7,801 nucleotides of DNA, taken from positions 1 to 7,801 of the forward strand of contig DAOWMC010000045.1 of NCBI GenBank assembly GCA_030643285.1, in the 5' to 3' direction. Every line of letters starts with the position of its first letter. Position 1 is the stretch's first letter. Positions 1 through 5,479 of this stretch are shown one piece after another. The position numbers and the translations under genes were made by a program. The DNA is from Methanobacteriota archaeon (lineage in GTDB: Archaea > Halobacteriota > Syntropharchaeia > DAOWMC01). Below the pieces are notes generated by a model. It saw only the letters and a list, made by a program, of their open reading frames with translations, searched no databases and was not told the origin of the DNA.

Positions 1-482
1 CCTTCACGATCAACATACATATTCTTGTCCACCTTTTCAAAAGAGTTCTTTTGCTCTACCTCTCCTGTTACAGTAATATCTCCAATACCTGTTGGTTTGC
101 CGGTAAGATTAAATCTTGCTCCAAAGCCCACTAACTCCTCTTTTGTATAAGGAATTCCTATATATGTCTTCTTCTTGCCAAACTTTGCGTACTTCTTCTG
201 AAAGATGTTAGGATGGGCAATTATCTCCATCTCACCGGTCTTTTCCAAAACTGATTTTAGTCCACCCGTGTGATCAAAGTGTCCGTGGCTAAGCACTATT
301 TTCTCCACATCACTCAAATCAACGCCCAAAACTGCTGCGTTATTGACGGTTGAGATCTTCTGGCCCGTGTCGAAGAGAATCTTGTTGTCACCTGTTTCAA
401 CTAGGATAGATAGGCCATACTCTGCTATGAGTCCTTTTGGGCGTTTTCCTGCGGTATTCTCGCTGAGTGTTGTTATTCTCAT
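1..482 (-). CDS. Metallo-beta-lactamase-fold hydrolase (COG1237-like), C-terminus outside window
   Basis: The first 160 codons of a metal-dependent hydrolase are present; the rest lies beyond base 1. Residues 37-40 read FDTG and residues 66-71 read HGHFDH, followed by TGG, which is the HxHxDH metal-binding signature of the metallo-beta-lactamase fold. The short N-terminal strand pair before FDTG, and the spacing to the HxHxDH loop, resemble the COG1237 group, often annotated as dihydropterin-related phosphate synthases. The substrate cannot be told from the sequence. The ATG at 482 is the only sensible start, because an in-frame TGA lies three codons upstream. A GAGGTG ribosome site sits about 13 bases before it, rather far. 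The gene follows the short NifX-like gene by 33 bases and is probably cotranscribed with it. Confidence 0.85.
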   Translation of the reverse strand, partial: MRITTLSENTAGKRPKGLIAEYGLSILVETGDNKILFDTGQKISTVNNAAVLGVDLSDVEKIVLSHGHFDHTGGLKSVLEKTGEMEIIAHPNIFQKKYAKFGKKKTYIGIPYTKEELVGFGARFNLTGKPTGIGDITVTGEVEQKNSFEKVDKNMYVDRE

Positions 483-515
483 GACACCAACTCAACACCT
501 CTTTTTTTATTTATA

Positions 516-875
516 TCAATGTCTGTGTTCCTTGCATGCGTTGGCATCAGTTGCTTCGGAAAGCGCCCCGGACTGATATGCATTTATTACATCCTTCACA
601 GTCCCTGATGCACCAACATATACCTCCACACCAAACCCTTCGAACATCCTGACTGCTTTTGGCCCAAGTCCACCGCATAGCATCACTTCCACACCCTCTT
701 TTGAGAGCAATTCGGGCGGTGATCCCACCCCACCATAATGTTCACTTGTATTTGATACCACCTTCACATCGTCTGTTTGCATATCCACAATCGTGAACGA
801 TGGTGCCTGTCCAAAGTGCTCACATACTAATTCATTCAATCCTTTATTTCCCATTGTTGGGGCACATATCTTCAT
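516..875 (-). CDS. NifX/NifB-like dinitrogenase cofactor-domain protein, short form
   Basis: A 119-residue protein of the dinitrogenase iron-molybdenum cofactor family (Nitro_FeMo-Co domain, COG1433). The domain spans roughly residues 1-105: an MKICAPT first strand, EHFGQAPSFTIVD at 19-31 in place of the usual RFGR motif, and GASGTVKDVINAY at 88-100, a hallmark of the family. Cysteines lie at 4, 18, 67 and 114; the last is in a CKEHRH tail that could bind metal. Family members bind or carry FeMo-co precursors or other metal-sulfur clusters, and many occur in organisms without nitrogenase. No nitrogenase gene is seen here, so the cargo is unknown. A strong GGAGGAG site precedes the ATG by about 8 bases. 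It lies between the TrmO gene and the metallo-hydrolase. Confidence 0.88.
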   Translation of the reverse strand: MKICAPTMGNKGLNELVCEHFGQAPSFTIVDMQTDDVKVVSNTSEHYGGVGSPPELLSKEGVEVMLCGGLGPKAVRMFEGFGVEVYVGASGTVKDVINAYQSGALSEATDANACKEHRH

Positions 876-916
876 ATTTTCATCTCCTCCAATTTTTTTT
901 ATTTATTTTATTTTAT
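876..916. other. A/T-only spacer between TrmO and short NifX-like genes
   Basis: About 30 bases at 887-916 are made of repeated ATTTA/TTTTA runs with no G or C. Seen on the minus strand this is an A-rich leader just before the GGAGGAG ribosome site of the short NifX-like gene. It could hold a TATA-like element giving the last two genes their own promoter, or simply be an unstructured leader. The sequence is too low in complexity to point to one box. Confidence 0.4.
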
Positions 917-1357
917 TTATAGATCGGGACTTTCACTTAACCAACCCAACCTTACATCATCCCTTTTATCAAATTCAGAAACATATGGCTTTATATCTAT
1001 AAGTGGAGTTCCATTAACCATATCTATTCCGTTTACCGTTAGTACATTATCCCTTATCTCAATCAACCTTACAACCGAAAGTCCAATCGGGTTTGGCCTC
1101 CTCGGTGCCCTCGTTGCAAATAAACCTCTAAGATGGTCATCCAAGAAAGGTTTAATGCGTAAGGAATAACCTTCTGACCTGTGAAAAGCAAACAGCAAAA
1201 TAATGTGAGAGAATCCATCCAAGTCCGATAGCCCTTTTCCATATTCCTTAAACACTTCAACCTCTGCAGTATCTTTCGATCTGGATGGTTGAATCGGACA
1301 TTCGGATAAGTCGTTATAGGGCGTGTGAATTATCCCGATCTCCTTTATATTAAACAT
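917..1357 (-). CDS. trmO: tRNA (N6-threonylcarbamoyladenosine-37) methyltransferase, TrmO/TsaA family
   Basis: A 146-residue member of the TrmO/YaeB/VirR family (UPF0066, COG1720). Bacterial members use S-adenosylmethionine to methylate t6A at position 37 of certain tRNAs. Evidence is the N-terminal IGIIHTPY strand (7-14), DLDGFSHI (46-52) and above all TRAPRRPNPIGLS at 82-94, the family's most conserved block, followed by PLIDIKPYV (118-126). Length is near that of single-domain archaeal members. The open frame reaches back to a TTG at 1381, but that start would overlap the OsmC gene by 32 bases. The ATG at 1357 gives the family's usual beginning and an 8-base overlap, so I chose it. Translation is probably coupled to the OsmC gene upstream. 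Confidence 0.9.
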   Translation of the reverse strand: MFNIKEIGIIHTPYNDLSECPIQPSRSKDTAEVEVFKEYGKGLSDLDGFSHIILLFAFHRSEGYSLRIKPFLDDHLRGLFATRAPRRPNPIGLSVVRLIEIRDNVLTVNGIDMVNGTPLIDIKPYVSEFDKRDDVRLGWLSESPDL

Positions 1358-1775
1358 CGTTAATCCCAATATCTGCTTCAACTATCACTTCCGTGATCAT
1401 GGAATTTGTTACCAATGCATACCTTTCAGCCCTACCCATCGCTTCTTTTGCCTTCCCTAGATCCTCTTCACCCTTAACTTTGAGCTTTGGTCGGATGATA
1501 ATCTTTGTAAATTTGAGTTTGCCATCTACCTTTTCCAATAATCCCTCAGCTTCACTTTCATACGATATAAGATCAACACCTGTCTTTTCAGCCATTGTCA
1601 GAAATGTCAATAATATGCACATCTCGGCCGAACCTACAAATGCATGTTCCGGAGTCATTATACTGTCATAACCTCTAAAATTGGGCGGTGGTGAACATTT
1701 CATCCTTATCTCATTTGCAAAAAATTCACCCAATCGCCCCTCTGACCAGATTACTTTTGTCTCATACTTATGCAT
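1350..1775 (-). CDS. OsmC/Ohr-family protein, second cysteine absent
   Basis: A 141-residue OsmC-like protein. Classic OsmC and Ohr proteins reduce organic hydroperoxides with two cysteines. Here the first active-site region is clear: TPEHAFVGSAEMC (41-53) on the central helix, with Cys53 in the expected place. At the usual second site, normally a CPVSNSL-type motif, the sequence reads ALVTNSM (120-126) with no cysteine, so a standard disulfide-forming peroxidase cycle seems unlikely. Cys27 is the only other cysteine. Such single-cysteine relatives are known in the wider superfamily, but their function is not settled. The gene starts 3 bases after the NifU-like gene and overlaps TrmO by 8 bases, which supports one transcript. 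An AGGG site precedes the ATG. Confidence 0.85.
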   Translation of the reverse strand: MHKYETKVIWSEGRLGEFFANEIRMKCSPPPNFRGYDSIMTPEHAFVGSAEMCILLTFLTMAEKTGVDLISYESEAEGLLEKVDGKLKFTKIIIRPKLKVKGEEDLGKAKEAMGRAERYALVTNSMITEVIVEADIGINDV

Positions 1776-1778
1776 CTT

Positions 1779-2177
1779 TTAATCCCTGCCATAAGAATCA
1801 ATAGCCACCCTCAATGCATTTATGGGAATACCCGGACAGTGATTTTTTATTTCGGGAAGCCCAGCTATATATGCTTTAATATTATCCATGTTTAGCTCTT
1901 TTGCTTCATCCAGCTTCATCTTTTTGATCATCTCCGTGAGGGCAGAACCAGATGCAAATGAAGCTGCACACCCTATTCCCTGAAACTTTGCATCAAGGAT
2001 CACACCGTCATTTATCTTCAAATATATCTTCATATTGTCCCCGCATATTCCGGTATATTCGCCAGTGGCATCCGCATCCTCGATTATTCCAACATTCACT
2101 TTTTTTATGTAATAATCAATCGCCCTTTCAGAATAGCCAGCATGTTTTAAAAGATCATATTCTTTATCTTCACTCAT
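1779..2177 (-). CDS. NifU/IscU-type iron-sulfur cluster scaffold protein
   Basis: A 132-residue protein of the NifU N-terminal/IscU family, on which [2Fe-2S] or [4Fe-4S] clusters are built before transfer to target proteins. All the usual ligands are visible: Cys45 and Asp47 in GICGDNM, Cys70 in GIGCAASFASGS, and His113-Cys114 in KNHCPG. The common NPRNVG segment is replaced by KKVNVGIIEDAD (25-36), so it is a divergent branch. No cysteine desulfurase (IscS/NifS) is in the window. The ATG has a GAGGA ribosome site about 8 bases upstream. It lies just downstream of a decayed paralogue and heads the series NifU, OsmC, TrmO. The likely role is a housekeeping or pathway-specific scaffold in an anaerobe. 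Confidence 0.92.
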   Translation of the reverse strand: MSEDKEYDLLKHAGYSERAIDYYIKKVNVGIIEDADATGEYTGICGDNMKIYLKINDGVILDAKFQGIGCAASFASGSALTEMIKKMKLDEAKELNMDNIKAYIAGLPEIKNHCPGIPINALRVAIDSYGRD

Positions 2178-2204
2178 TTTTTTTCCTCAAGCAGCTTGAA
2201 ATGT

Positions 2205-2218
2205 GCATATAATATCTC
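2205..2218 (-). promoter_or_regulatory. Possible TATA box for the NifU-like gene
   Basis: On the minus strand GATATTATATGC lies about 30 bases before the NifU-like ATG, the spacing of an archaeal TATA box with a very short leader. A small 5-bp hairpin (2187-2199, loop CAG) lies between box and start and touches the ribosome site. It is weak evidence in an A/T-rich stretch. Confidence 0.3.
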
Positions 2219-2227
2219 TCATGGTTT

Positions 2228-2660
2228 TCATCTTCTTGAATTATAATCATCAATCGCTGCTCACAATGTATTCACCACAAGAACGGTATATTGGGCGGTA
2301 TCTTCTAACAATCCACCCAATAACAGACAAAAGCTCTTCACTTTCTATGTTTGTGGTTCCTTTACTGTTCTATCTTTTACAATTCCGGTTATTACGCTGC
2401 CATACTCGGTCGTTGCGCCACAACCATCGGTTAAAAACCTGCTATCAATTCTCTTTATTCCTTGAACTTGAGATAGATATGCATCGTGCCCCGCGATATC
2501 CCGCGATTATGCCAAACCCTTCCACATCTTTTATCCTTCCAACGTTTCTTGGGTTGTAAGCGTGATCTCCAATCACATCAGATTGGATCTTACTTTCCTT
2601 TTCCAGTATGAAATCCTGTATCCTTTCCACTACTTTATCAAGATTTGAATTTTCTGTCAC
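2228..2660 (-). pseudogene. Decayed NifU/IscU paralogue with multiple frameshifts
   Basis: The open frame from 2660 to 2445 gives only 71 residues, but they match the start of a NifU-type scaffold (DHAYNPRNVGRIKD, then GFG). Reading the following DNA in shifted frames recovers the rest in order: TMHIYLKFKE, RIDSRFLTDGCGATTEYGS, VITGIVKD, ESEELLSVIG, LEDTAQYTVLVVNTL and AAIDDYNSRR, ending at a TGA at 2228-2230. At least three or four frame changes are needed. One is a lost base near 2488 in what was GGG-GAC-ACG. There is also a TAG at 2345-2347 and a TGA at 2261-2263. Of the three cluster cysteines only the GCGATT one remains: the first is now Arg (codon 2493-2495) and the HC pair is QY. The GTG at 2660 lies inside its own GAGGTGA site, so the start is uncertain. 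It is most likely non-functional. Confidence 0.85.
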
Positions 2661-2679
2661 CTCTTAAATATCTCAAAAA

Positions 2680-2710
2680 ATAAAGATAAAATTGCGGCTT
2701 AAAATGCCGC
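2680..2710 (-). terminator. Hairpin with T-rich tail after the cytochrome gene
   Basis: Arms GCGGC (2694-2698) and GCCGC (2706-2710) enclose a 7-base A/T loop, starting 4 bases past the cytochrome stop. On the minus strand the hairpin is followed by AATTTTATCTTTATTTTTT, the form of an intrinsic-type terminator. It would separate the cytochrome transcript from the NifU pseudogene. Confidence 0.6.
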
Positions 2711-2713
2711 TAA

Positions 2714-3835
2714 TTACCTATTGTATCTTCTCACAAGATACGCCACTGCAAGCAGTCCACTAATTGCGAATATTGCTTCGAATCCTGGTGTTGGCTCTTC
2801 TGTTGTCGTTGGGGTTTCTGTCGTTGGGGTTTCTGTTGTTGTTGGTGTAGCTGTAGCTGTTGTTGGTGTAGCTGTCGGTCCTTCAGTTGCAGTTGCTGTC
2901 CAGAAGATCTTATCTATCTTTTCCTGTGGGATGAAAGAACCTCCTTTTCCCATTATCTGGCCTTCACAACCCTCACAAAAAACTTCCTTGTTCTCATGAC
3001 AGAATGCACAATCCTTTGCATCAGAAGTTATGGTGTGTGGGAACCATTCAGCCCATCCTGTGTGTGTTGCATTAGATTCATTCATAGCGGTCATTTTAAG
3101 GAAGGGCGTTATCTTCCCATCAGCGCCGACACCAAGATAGTACTGTGTGGAGTCAAAGGTAGTACCCTTACGTGTATCGAGATGGCAGTTCTCACAGGTC
3201 AGCATCCATCCGGAATGGCACGCAGTACAATCGAGCTTATTCTCATGGGTTTTATGTGCCGAAATATCTGTTGAATACTGCTTCACTTCCATATCTTTGA
3301 CTATCTTTGCCGGACTTATATGACAATCTTCACATGTTGTCGTTACAGCATCGGCCATCTTGTCATATGTAAGACCATCACCGTGCATCTCATCTGCCGT
3401 GTGGCAATCTATGCATGTAAGCCCCTTTTCGTAGTGAATGTCTGCATGAGGCCCTTTACTCTTGTGTAACGGCATGTCGCCTATAAATGTCGCGGTCTGC
3501 TTCTTGAAATGGCATTGGTCACACGTATCAATGGTGATCTGTGCTCCATGTCCACCCTCATGGCATTTCTCGCATGTGGTGGCATGGCAGTTGGAACAAT
3601 TCCATTCAGAGTAGTATTCATCCATATTTATCCCGAAGTGGCCTGCTGCACCAACTTCATATTCGCTCTTCATTCCCGTACCGGTATAGTGTAGAGACGT
3701 TGTGAAATTATTCGCAATATCTGCATGACAATCTTCATTCTCACAGCCACCGAAGTCCTCTGCAACCGTTGTTAAGCCAGTTAGAGATACAAGCACTAAC
3801 GAAACTACAACCAAGATCAACACTCTTTTCTTCAT
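2714..3835 (-). CDS. Secreted multiheme c-type cytochrome with PGF-CTERM surface anchor
   Basis: A 373-residue exported cytochrome. Residues 1-25 form a signal peptide (KKR, hydrophobic core, then A-E). Eight CxxCH haem sites follow: CSNCH 80, CEKCH 88, CDQCH 105, CIDCH 141, CEDCH 168, CTACH 203, CENCH 214 and CAFCH 276. A CX4CH (CENEDCH, 31-37) may hold a ninth haem, and CEGCE at 287 lacks the histidine. Extra histidines (for example 49, 66, 124, 130, 134, 151) could be distal ligands. Residues 312-349 are a Thr/Pro/Glu linker, probably glycosylated. Then PGF (350-352), a membrane segment and RR make a PGF-CTERM tail, which archaeosortase A cuts while a lipid anchor is attached. The spacing suggests the octahaem/OTR-like group, not firmly. 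The likely role is electron transfer at the cell surface. A GGAGGG site precedes the ATG. Confidence 0.9.
   Translation of the reverse strand: MKKRVLILVVVSLVLVSLTGLTTVAEDFGGCENEDCHADIANNFTTSLHYTGTGMKSEYEVGAAGHFGINMDEYYSEWNCSNCHATTCEKCHEGGHGAQITIDTCDQCHFKKQTATFIGDMPLHKSKGPHADIHYEKGLTCIDCHTADEMHGDGLTYDKMADAVTTTCEDCHISPAKIVKDMEVKQYSTDISAHKTHENKLDCTACHSGWMLTCENCHLDTRKGTTFDSTQYYLGVGADGKITPFLKMTAMNESNATHTGWAEWFPHTITSDAKDCAFCHENKEVFCEGCEGQIMGKGGSFIPQEKIDKIFWTATATEGPTATPTTATATPTTTETPTTETPTTTEEPTPGFEAIFAISGLLAVAYLVRRYNR
2798..2880 (-). repeat. Short tandem repeats encoding the Thr/Pro linker of the cytochrome
   Basis: A 15-base unit GTCGTTGGGGTTTCT occurs twice head to tail (2805-2819, 2820-2834). 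A second unit, GTTGTTGGTGTAGCT, occurs at 2838-2852 and 2859-2873. All lie in frame and encode the TETPTT and TATPTT repeats between the haem domain and the membrane anchor. Such units can change number by slippage without breaking the frame, altering linker length. Confidence 0.8.
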
Positions 3836-3896
3836 TTATAACCCTCCTTCAAAAAACATTCATAGGTATGTTTAGATATACGTTCTATGATTAAAC

Positions 3897-3910
3897 AGAT
3901 ATATAAATTT
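3897..3910 (-). promoter_or_regulatory. TATA-like promoter element of the cytochrome gene
   Basis: On the minus strand AAATTTATATATCT lies about 65-70 bases before the cytochrome ATG. Transcription would begin near 3878, giving a leader of roughly 40 bases that carries the GGAGGG ribosome site at about 3841-3846. An ACGTAT half-site (3878-3883) falls at the predicted start point, where a bound protein would block initiation. Confidence 0.55.
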
Positions 3911-3920
3911 TCTCAAAAAA

Positions 3921-3947
3921 GGTTTATAAACGTATAAGATAATACGT
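3921..3947 (+). promoter_or_regulatory. Lrp-gene promoter with inverted repeat (likely operator)
   Basis: GGTTTATAAACG contains a good TATA box (3923-3930). It ends where an inverted repeat begins: ACGTAT (3930-3935), six bases, ATACGT (3942-3947). Transcription should start at about 3951-3957, almost on the ATG at 3957, so the message is leaderless or nearly so; no ribosome site is seen. The repeat lies between TATA box and start, the classic place for repression by the encoded Lrp protein. The same half-site occurs at 3878-3883 on the cytochrome side. Confidence 0.6.
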
Positions 3948-3956
3948 GCTTTAATT

Positions 3957-4412
3957 ATGGTCGTGACAAGTATGGATAAACTGGATAAGAGAATAATTAG
4001 GACACTCCAGCAGGATTCACGACTCTCATTTACCAAAATTGCAGAACAAGTTGGAGCAAGCACTGCTACTGTTAGCGGTAGAGTAAAAAGGATGCAAAAT
4101 TCAGGGATTATAAGAGGGTATACTGTTCTGCTCAATACATCCGTGATCGGGATGACAACGCTTATTGCAATGGTCAGGATGAAGCCAGAGTATAGCGTTA
4201 CTGAAGCCGGAGAGAAAATATCGATGTTAGAAGAAGCATGCTGCGTACACAAGGTAACCGGTGATTTTGACATATTGGTGAGCTTGAAATGTTTTGGTTA
4301 TGATGAATGCACAGAAGTAATCGATAAGATAAAATCAGTAAGTGGTGTGGAGAGAGTGGACACGCATATTGTCTTAAAGACGATGAAGGAACAGCTAGAG
4401 ATCGGTTTGTAA
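3957..4412 (+). CDS. Lrp/AsnC-family transcriptional regulator
   Basis: A 151-residue regulator with the standard two parts: an N-terminal helix-turn-helix (about 7-58; LDKRIIRTLQQDSRLSF, then IAEQVGASTATVSGRVKRM) and a C-terminal RAM/ligand domain (about 65-145) with VTGDFDILV (100-108), the usual effector and dimer region. Family members form dimers to octamers and sense amino acids or other small molecules. Met6 at 3972 could be the true start, since MDKLDKRI is the family's common beginning, but the ATG at 3957 fits the promoter as a leaderless start. It is the only clear plus-strand gene here, divergent from the cytochrome and convergent with the DsrE-like gene. An inverted repeat in its promoter suggests self-control and perhaps control of the cytochrome. 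Confidence 0.93.
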   Translation: MVVTSMDKLDKRIIRTLQQDSRLSFTKIAEQVGASTATVSGRVKRMQNSGIIRGYTVLLNTSVIGMTTLIAMVRMKPEYSVTEAGEKISMLEEACCVHKVTGDFDILVSLKCFGYDECTEVIDKIKSVSGVERVDTHIVLKTMKEQLEIGL

Positions 4413-4414
4413 GA

Positions 4415-4440
4415 AAGGTCGATTAAAAAGTAACGACCTT
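4415..4440. terminator. Hairpin shared by the convergent Lrp and DsrE-like genes
   Basis: AAGGTCG (4415-4421) pairs with CGACCTT (4434-4440). Inside, TTA (4423-4425) pairs with TAA (4431-4433) past one unpaired A, leaving a 5-base loop. The hairpin starts 3 bases after the Lrp stop and contains the stop and last codons of the DsrE-like gene. It is symmetrical enough to act for both strands, though there is no long T run. Confidence 0.5.
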
Positions 4441-4743
4441 GTCACACTCGTTTATGAGATCATATAGATCTTTCATCGTTGAGAGTGGGCACATCTGTGA
4501 ACCTTCGGAATTACGAATTTTAAGGCAGGTTCCACATGCAAGTATCTCGCCATTGTCATTTACAAATTTTTGCATCTCTTCGGTTACGTTGAATTTTTCA
4601 GTGTCAAGTGACTCACATTCAACACCCTTGGCAAGTAGAAATATTTTGACCGTGTCGCCTTCATTAAGCGCGAAGCTCCCCAATCGAAAAGCATTCCATA
4701 CTGTTTCTGCCTCATCGGAATAGATGATTATCCCCAATTTCAT
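4423..4743 (-). CDS. DsrE-like small cysteine protein
   Basis: A 106-residue protein of the DsrE/F-like fold (COG1553-type). The first strand KLGIIIYSD leads to ETVWNAFRLGSFALNEGD (13-30), then VKIFLLAKGVECESL (32-46), typical of DsrE proteins where a small molecule or persulfide sits near the dimer face. Cysteines are at 43, 70, 73, 85 and 100; ACGTC (69-73) is followed by LKIR, a motif seen in archaeal members. DsrE relatives carry sulfur atoms between proteins in sulfur oxidation or tRNA thiolation, so Cys70 or Cys73 is a likely persulfide carrier (inference). A strong AAAGGAGGT site lies 8 bases before the ATG. It follows the DUF5320-like gene after a terminator, so it may depend on read-through. 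Confidence 0.8.
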   Translation of the reverse strand: MKLGIIIYSDEAETVWNAFRLGSFALNEGDTVKIFLLAKGVECESLDTEKFNVTEEMQKFVNDNGEILACGTCLKIRNSEGSQMCPLSTMKDLYDLINECDKVVTF

Positions 4744-4766
4744 TTGTTTTACCTCCTTTGCTTCTC

Positions 4767-4804
4767 AAAAAAAAAATGTAAAAATTGAGGGGTTTTCACC
4801 CCCC
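4767..4804 (-). terminator. Intrinsic-type terminator after the DUF5320-like gene
   Basis: On the minus strand GGGG-TGAAAA-CCCC forms a stem-loop whose loop contains the TGA stop of the DUF5320-like gene. It is followed by TCAATTTTTACA and then ten Ts (4767-4776). This is the best intrinsic-type terminator in the window. The T run is only about 24 bases before the DsrE-like start, so DsrE expression would need read-through or its own promoter. Confidence 0.7.
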
Positions 4805-5089
4805 AAGTTCTTCCAAGCGCTTCTTTATCTGTTCAAGCTGTTGACCGAGCATATTTGCCTGGCTCTCGAGTACCTTTATCTCCTGGTCCTTTGGTATCTG
4901 TGCACCCGACGGAACTGTTTTTTGCGGTGTTTTCTGATTCAAATGGTCCGTGAACTGTTGAACTTGTCCTGTTTCTGTTAGATACTGTGCACATGGCGGA
5001 TTACCGCCCCAGCCCGGAGAGTATCCGAATCTTATCCATCCGGGAAGTCCTGTAGCATAGTACATATTTCTATATCCATGTCCTGGCAT
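4796..5089 (-). CDS. DUF5320-like small protein with C-terminal coiled coil
   Basis: A 97-residue protein. The start at 5089 is chosen over 5131 because GGAGGTGA lies 8 bases before this ATG and the product then begins MPGHGYRN, as its relatives begin MPG. The N-terminal part (1-36) is rich in Gly, Tyr, Trp and Pro (GLPGWIRFGYSPGWGGNPPC) with one cysteine at 33. The C-terminal part (66-95) is a clear amphipathic helix or coiled coil (EIKVLESQANMLGQQLEQIKK). This two-part plan is typical of the small DUF5320 proteins often found beside NifX-like and Mrp genes in anaerobes. Their function is not known to me. It is probably a partner or oligomerising subunit in the cluster-assembly group. Confidence 0.7.
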   Translation of the reverse strand: MPGHGYRNMYYATGLPGWIRFGYSPGWGGNPPCAQYLTETGQVQQFTDHLNQKTPQKTVPSGAQIPKDQEIKVLESQANMLGQQLEQIKKRLEELGG

Positions 5090-5120
5090 TTTTTTTCTCA
5101 CCTCCAAAACTTTGACAAAA

Positions 5121-5128
5121 TTTTTATA
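5121..5128 (-). promoter_or_regulatory. Possible TATA box for the DUF5320-like gene
   Basis: On the minus strand TATAAAAA lies about 35 bases before the ATG at 5089. A start about 25 bases downstream would fall at or just before the GGAGG site, so this is borderline. It could give the DUF5320 and DsrE-like genes a promoter separate from the main operon. Confidence 0.3.
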
Positions 5129-5133
5129 CAAAC

Positions 5134-5266
5134 AACGGGTTGCAAAGCAACCCGTTTACTCCAATCTTGGATTGGGCTTTTTCAAGGAGTTAAAATCCCC
5201 GCTTATATGCTTTTCAGCCGGGTCTCCATTGGAGATCAAACAGGTTGGATGAAGGCATTCACCTTC
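5134..5266 (-). other. Chain of five small hairpins in the intergenic gap
   Basis: The largest gene-free gap of the right part (5090-5270) holds a row of inverted repeats. Arms AACGGGTTGC 5134-5143 and 5147-5156 have loop AAA and are perfect. CCAATC 5161-5166 pairs with 5170-5175, loop TTG. CCCGCT 5198-5203 pairs with 5216-5222, one bulge. TCTCC 5223-5227 pairs with 5231-5235, loop ATT. GAAGG 5251-5255 pairs with CCTTC 5262-5266. Three have three-base loops. The strand of the RNA, if any, is not certain; both neighbouring genes are on the minus strand. On that strand a frame of about 41 codons (5283 to 5158) is also open, ending just before the perfect hairpin. It could be a structured RNA leader, or a remnant of a transposon end such as IS200/IS605 type. 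Confidence 0.5.
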
Positions 5267-5270
5267 ACCT

Positions 5271-5474
5271 TTAGTTTCTGATCATTTGATTTCCACACTT
5301 GGGACATTTCTGCTGATAGCATGGTACACCCACCTGATGTGGCATTGTATGTCCGCAACCTGGACATTTGCATTCTCCGCCGGGTCCTGCTGCTGATGGC
5401 CCACCCATTCTTCCTCTACCACTTCCTCCTCTTCCCATACCTCGACCGGAACCACCTATATTGCCTCCTGGCAT
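5271..5474 (-). CDS. Gly/Arg-rich zinc-ribbon small protein
   Basis: A 67-residue protein. The start at 5474 is chosen because GGGAGGTGA lies just before it and overlaps the ferredoxin stop codon, giving translational coupling; the longer frame to 5552 lies inside the ferredoxin gene. Residues 4-33 are almost all Gly, Arg, Ser and Met. The C-terminal half is a compact metal-binding knuckle pair: Cys37 and Cys40 (CPGC), Cys52 (GVPCY), then Cys57 and Cys60 (CPKC), with Cys35 and two histidines (42, 46) nearby. It is likely a zinc ribbon or rubredoxin-like iron site. Similar small proteins with a PH..G.PC....CPKCG pattern occur near Mrp/NifX genes. No enzymatic activity can be assigned. Confidence 0.75.
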   Translation of the reverse strand: MPGGNIGGSGRGMGRGGSGRGRMGGPSAAGPGGECKCPGCGHTMPHQVGVPCYQQKCPKCGNQMIRN

Positions 5475-5479
5475 TTTTA

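Noticed and set aside
1357..1381. TTG start at 1381 for the TrmO gene
   Set aside because: It would add eight residues not typical of the family and overlap the OsmC gene by 32 bases; the ATG at 1357 fits better.
2203..2559. 118-codon open frame on the plus strand
   Set aside because: It lies antisense to the NifU pseudogene, whose protein pattern is clear in the minus frames, and its translation resembles no family.
2798..2880. Possible CRISPR or intergenic satellite repeat
   Set aside because: The repeats are short, direct, without spacers, and encode the Thr/Pro linker of the cytochrome.
3872..4273. 133-codon hydrophobic open frame on the minus strand
   Set aside because: It is antisense to the Lrp gene and would cover the divergent promoter region; the hydrophobic look is a normal shadow effect.
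4724..4981. 85-codon open frame on the plus strand
   Set aside because: It runs antisense over a terminator, a ribosome site and the DUF5320-like gene; no family pattern is seen.
5158..5283. About 41 open codons on the minus strand (contains GDPAEKHISGDFNSLKKPN)
   Set aside because: It looks somewhat coding but has no start or ribosome site and no family I recognise. I kept it only as a possible transposon-end remnant within the hairpin element.
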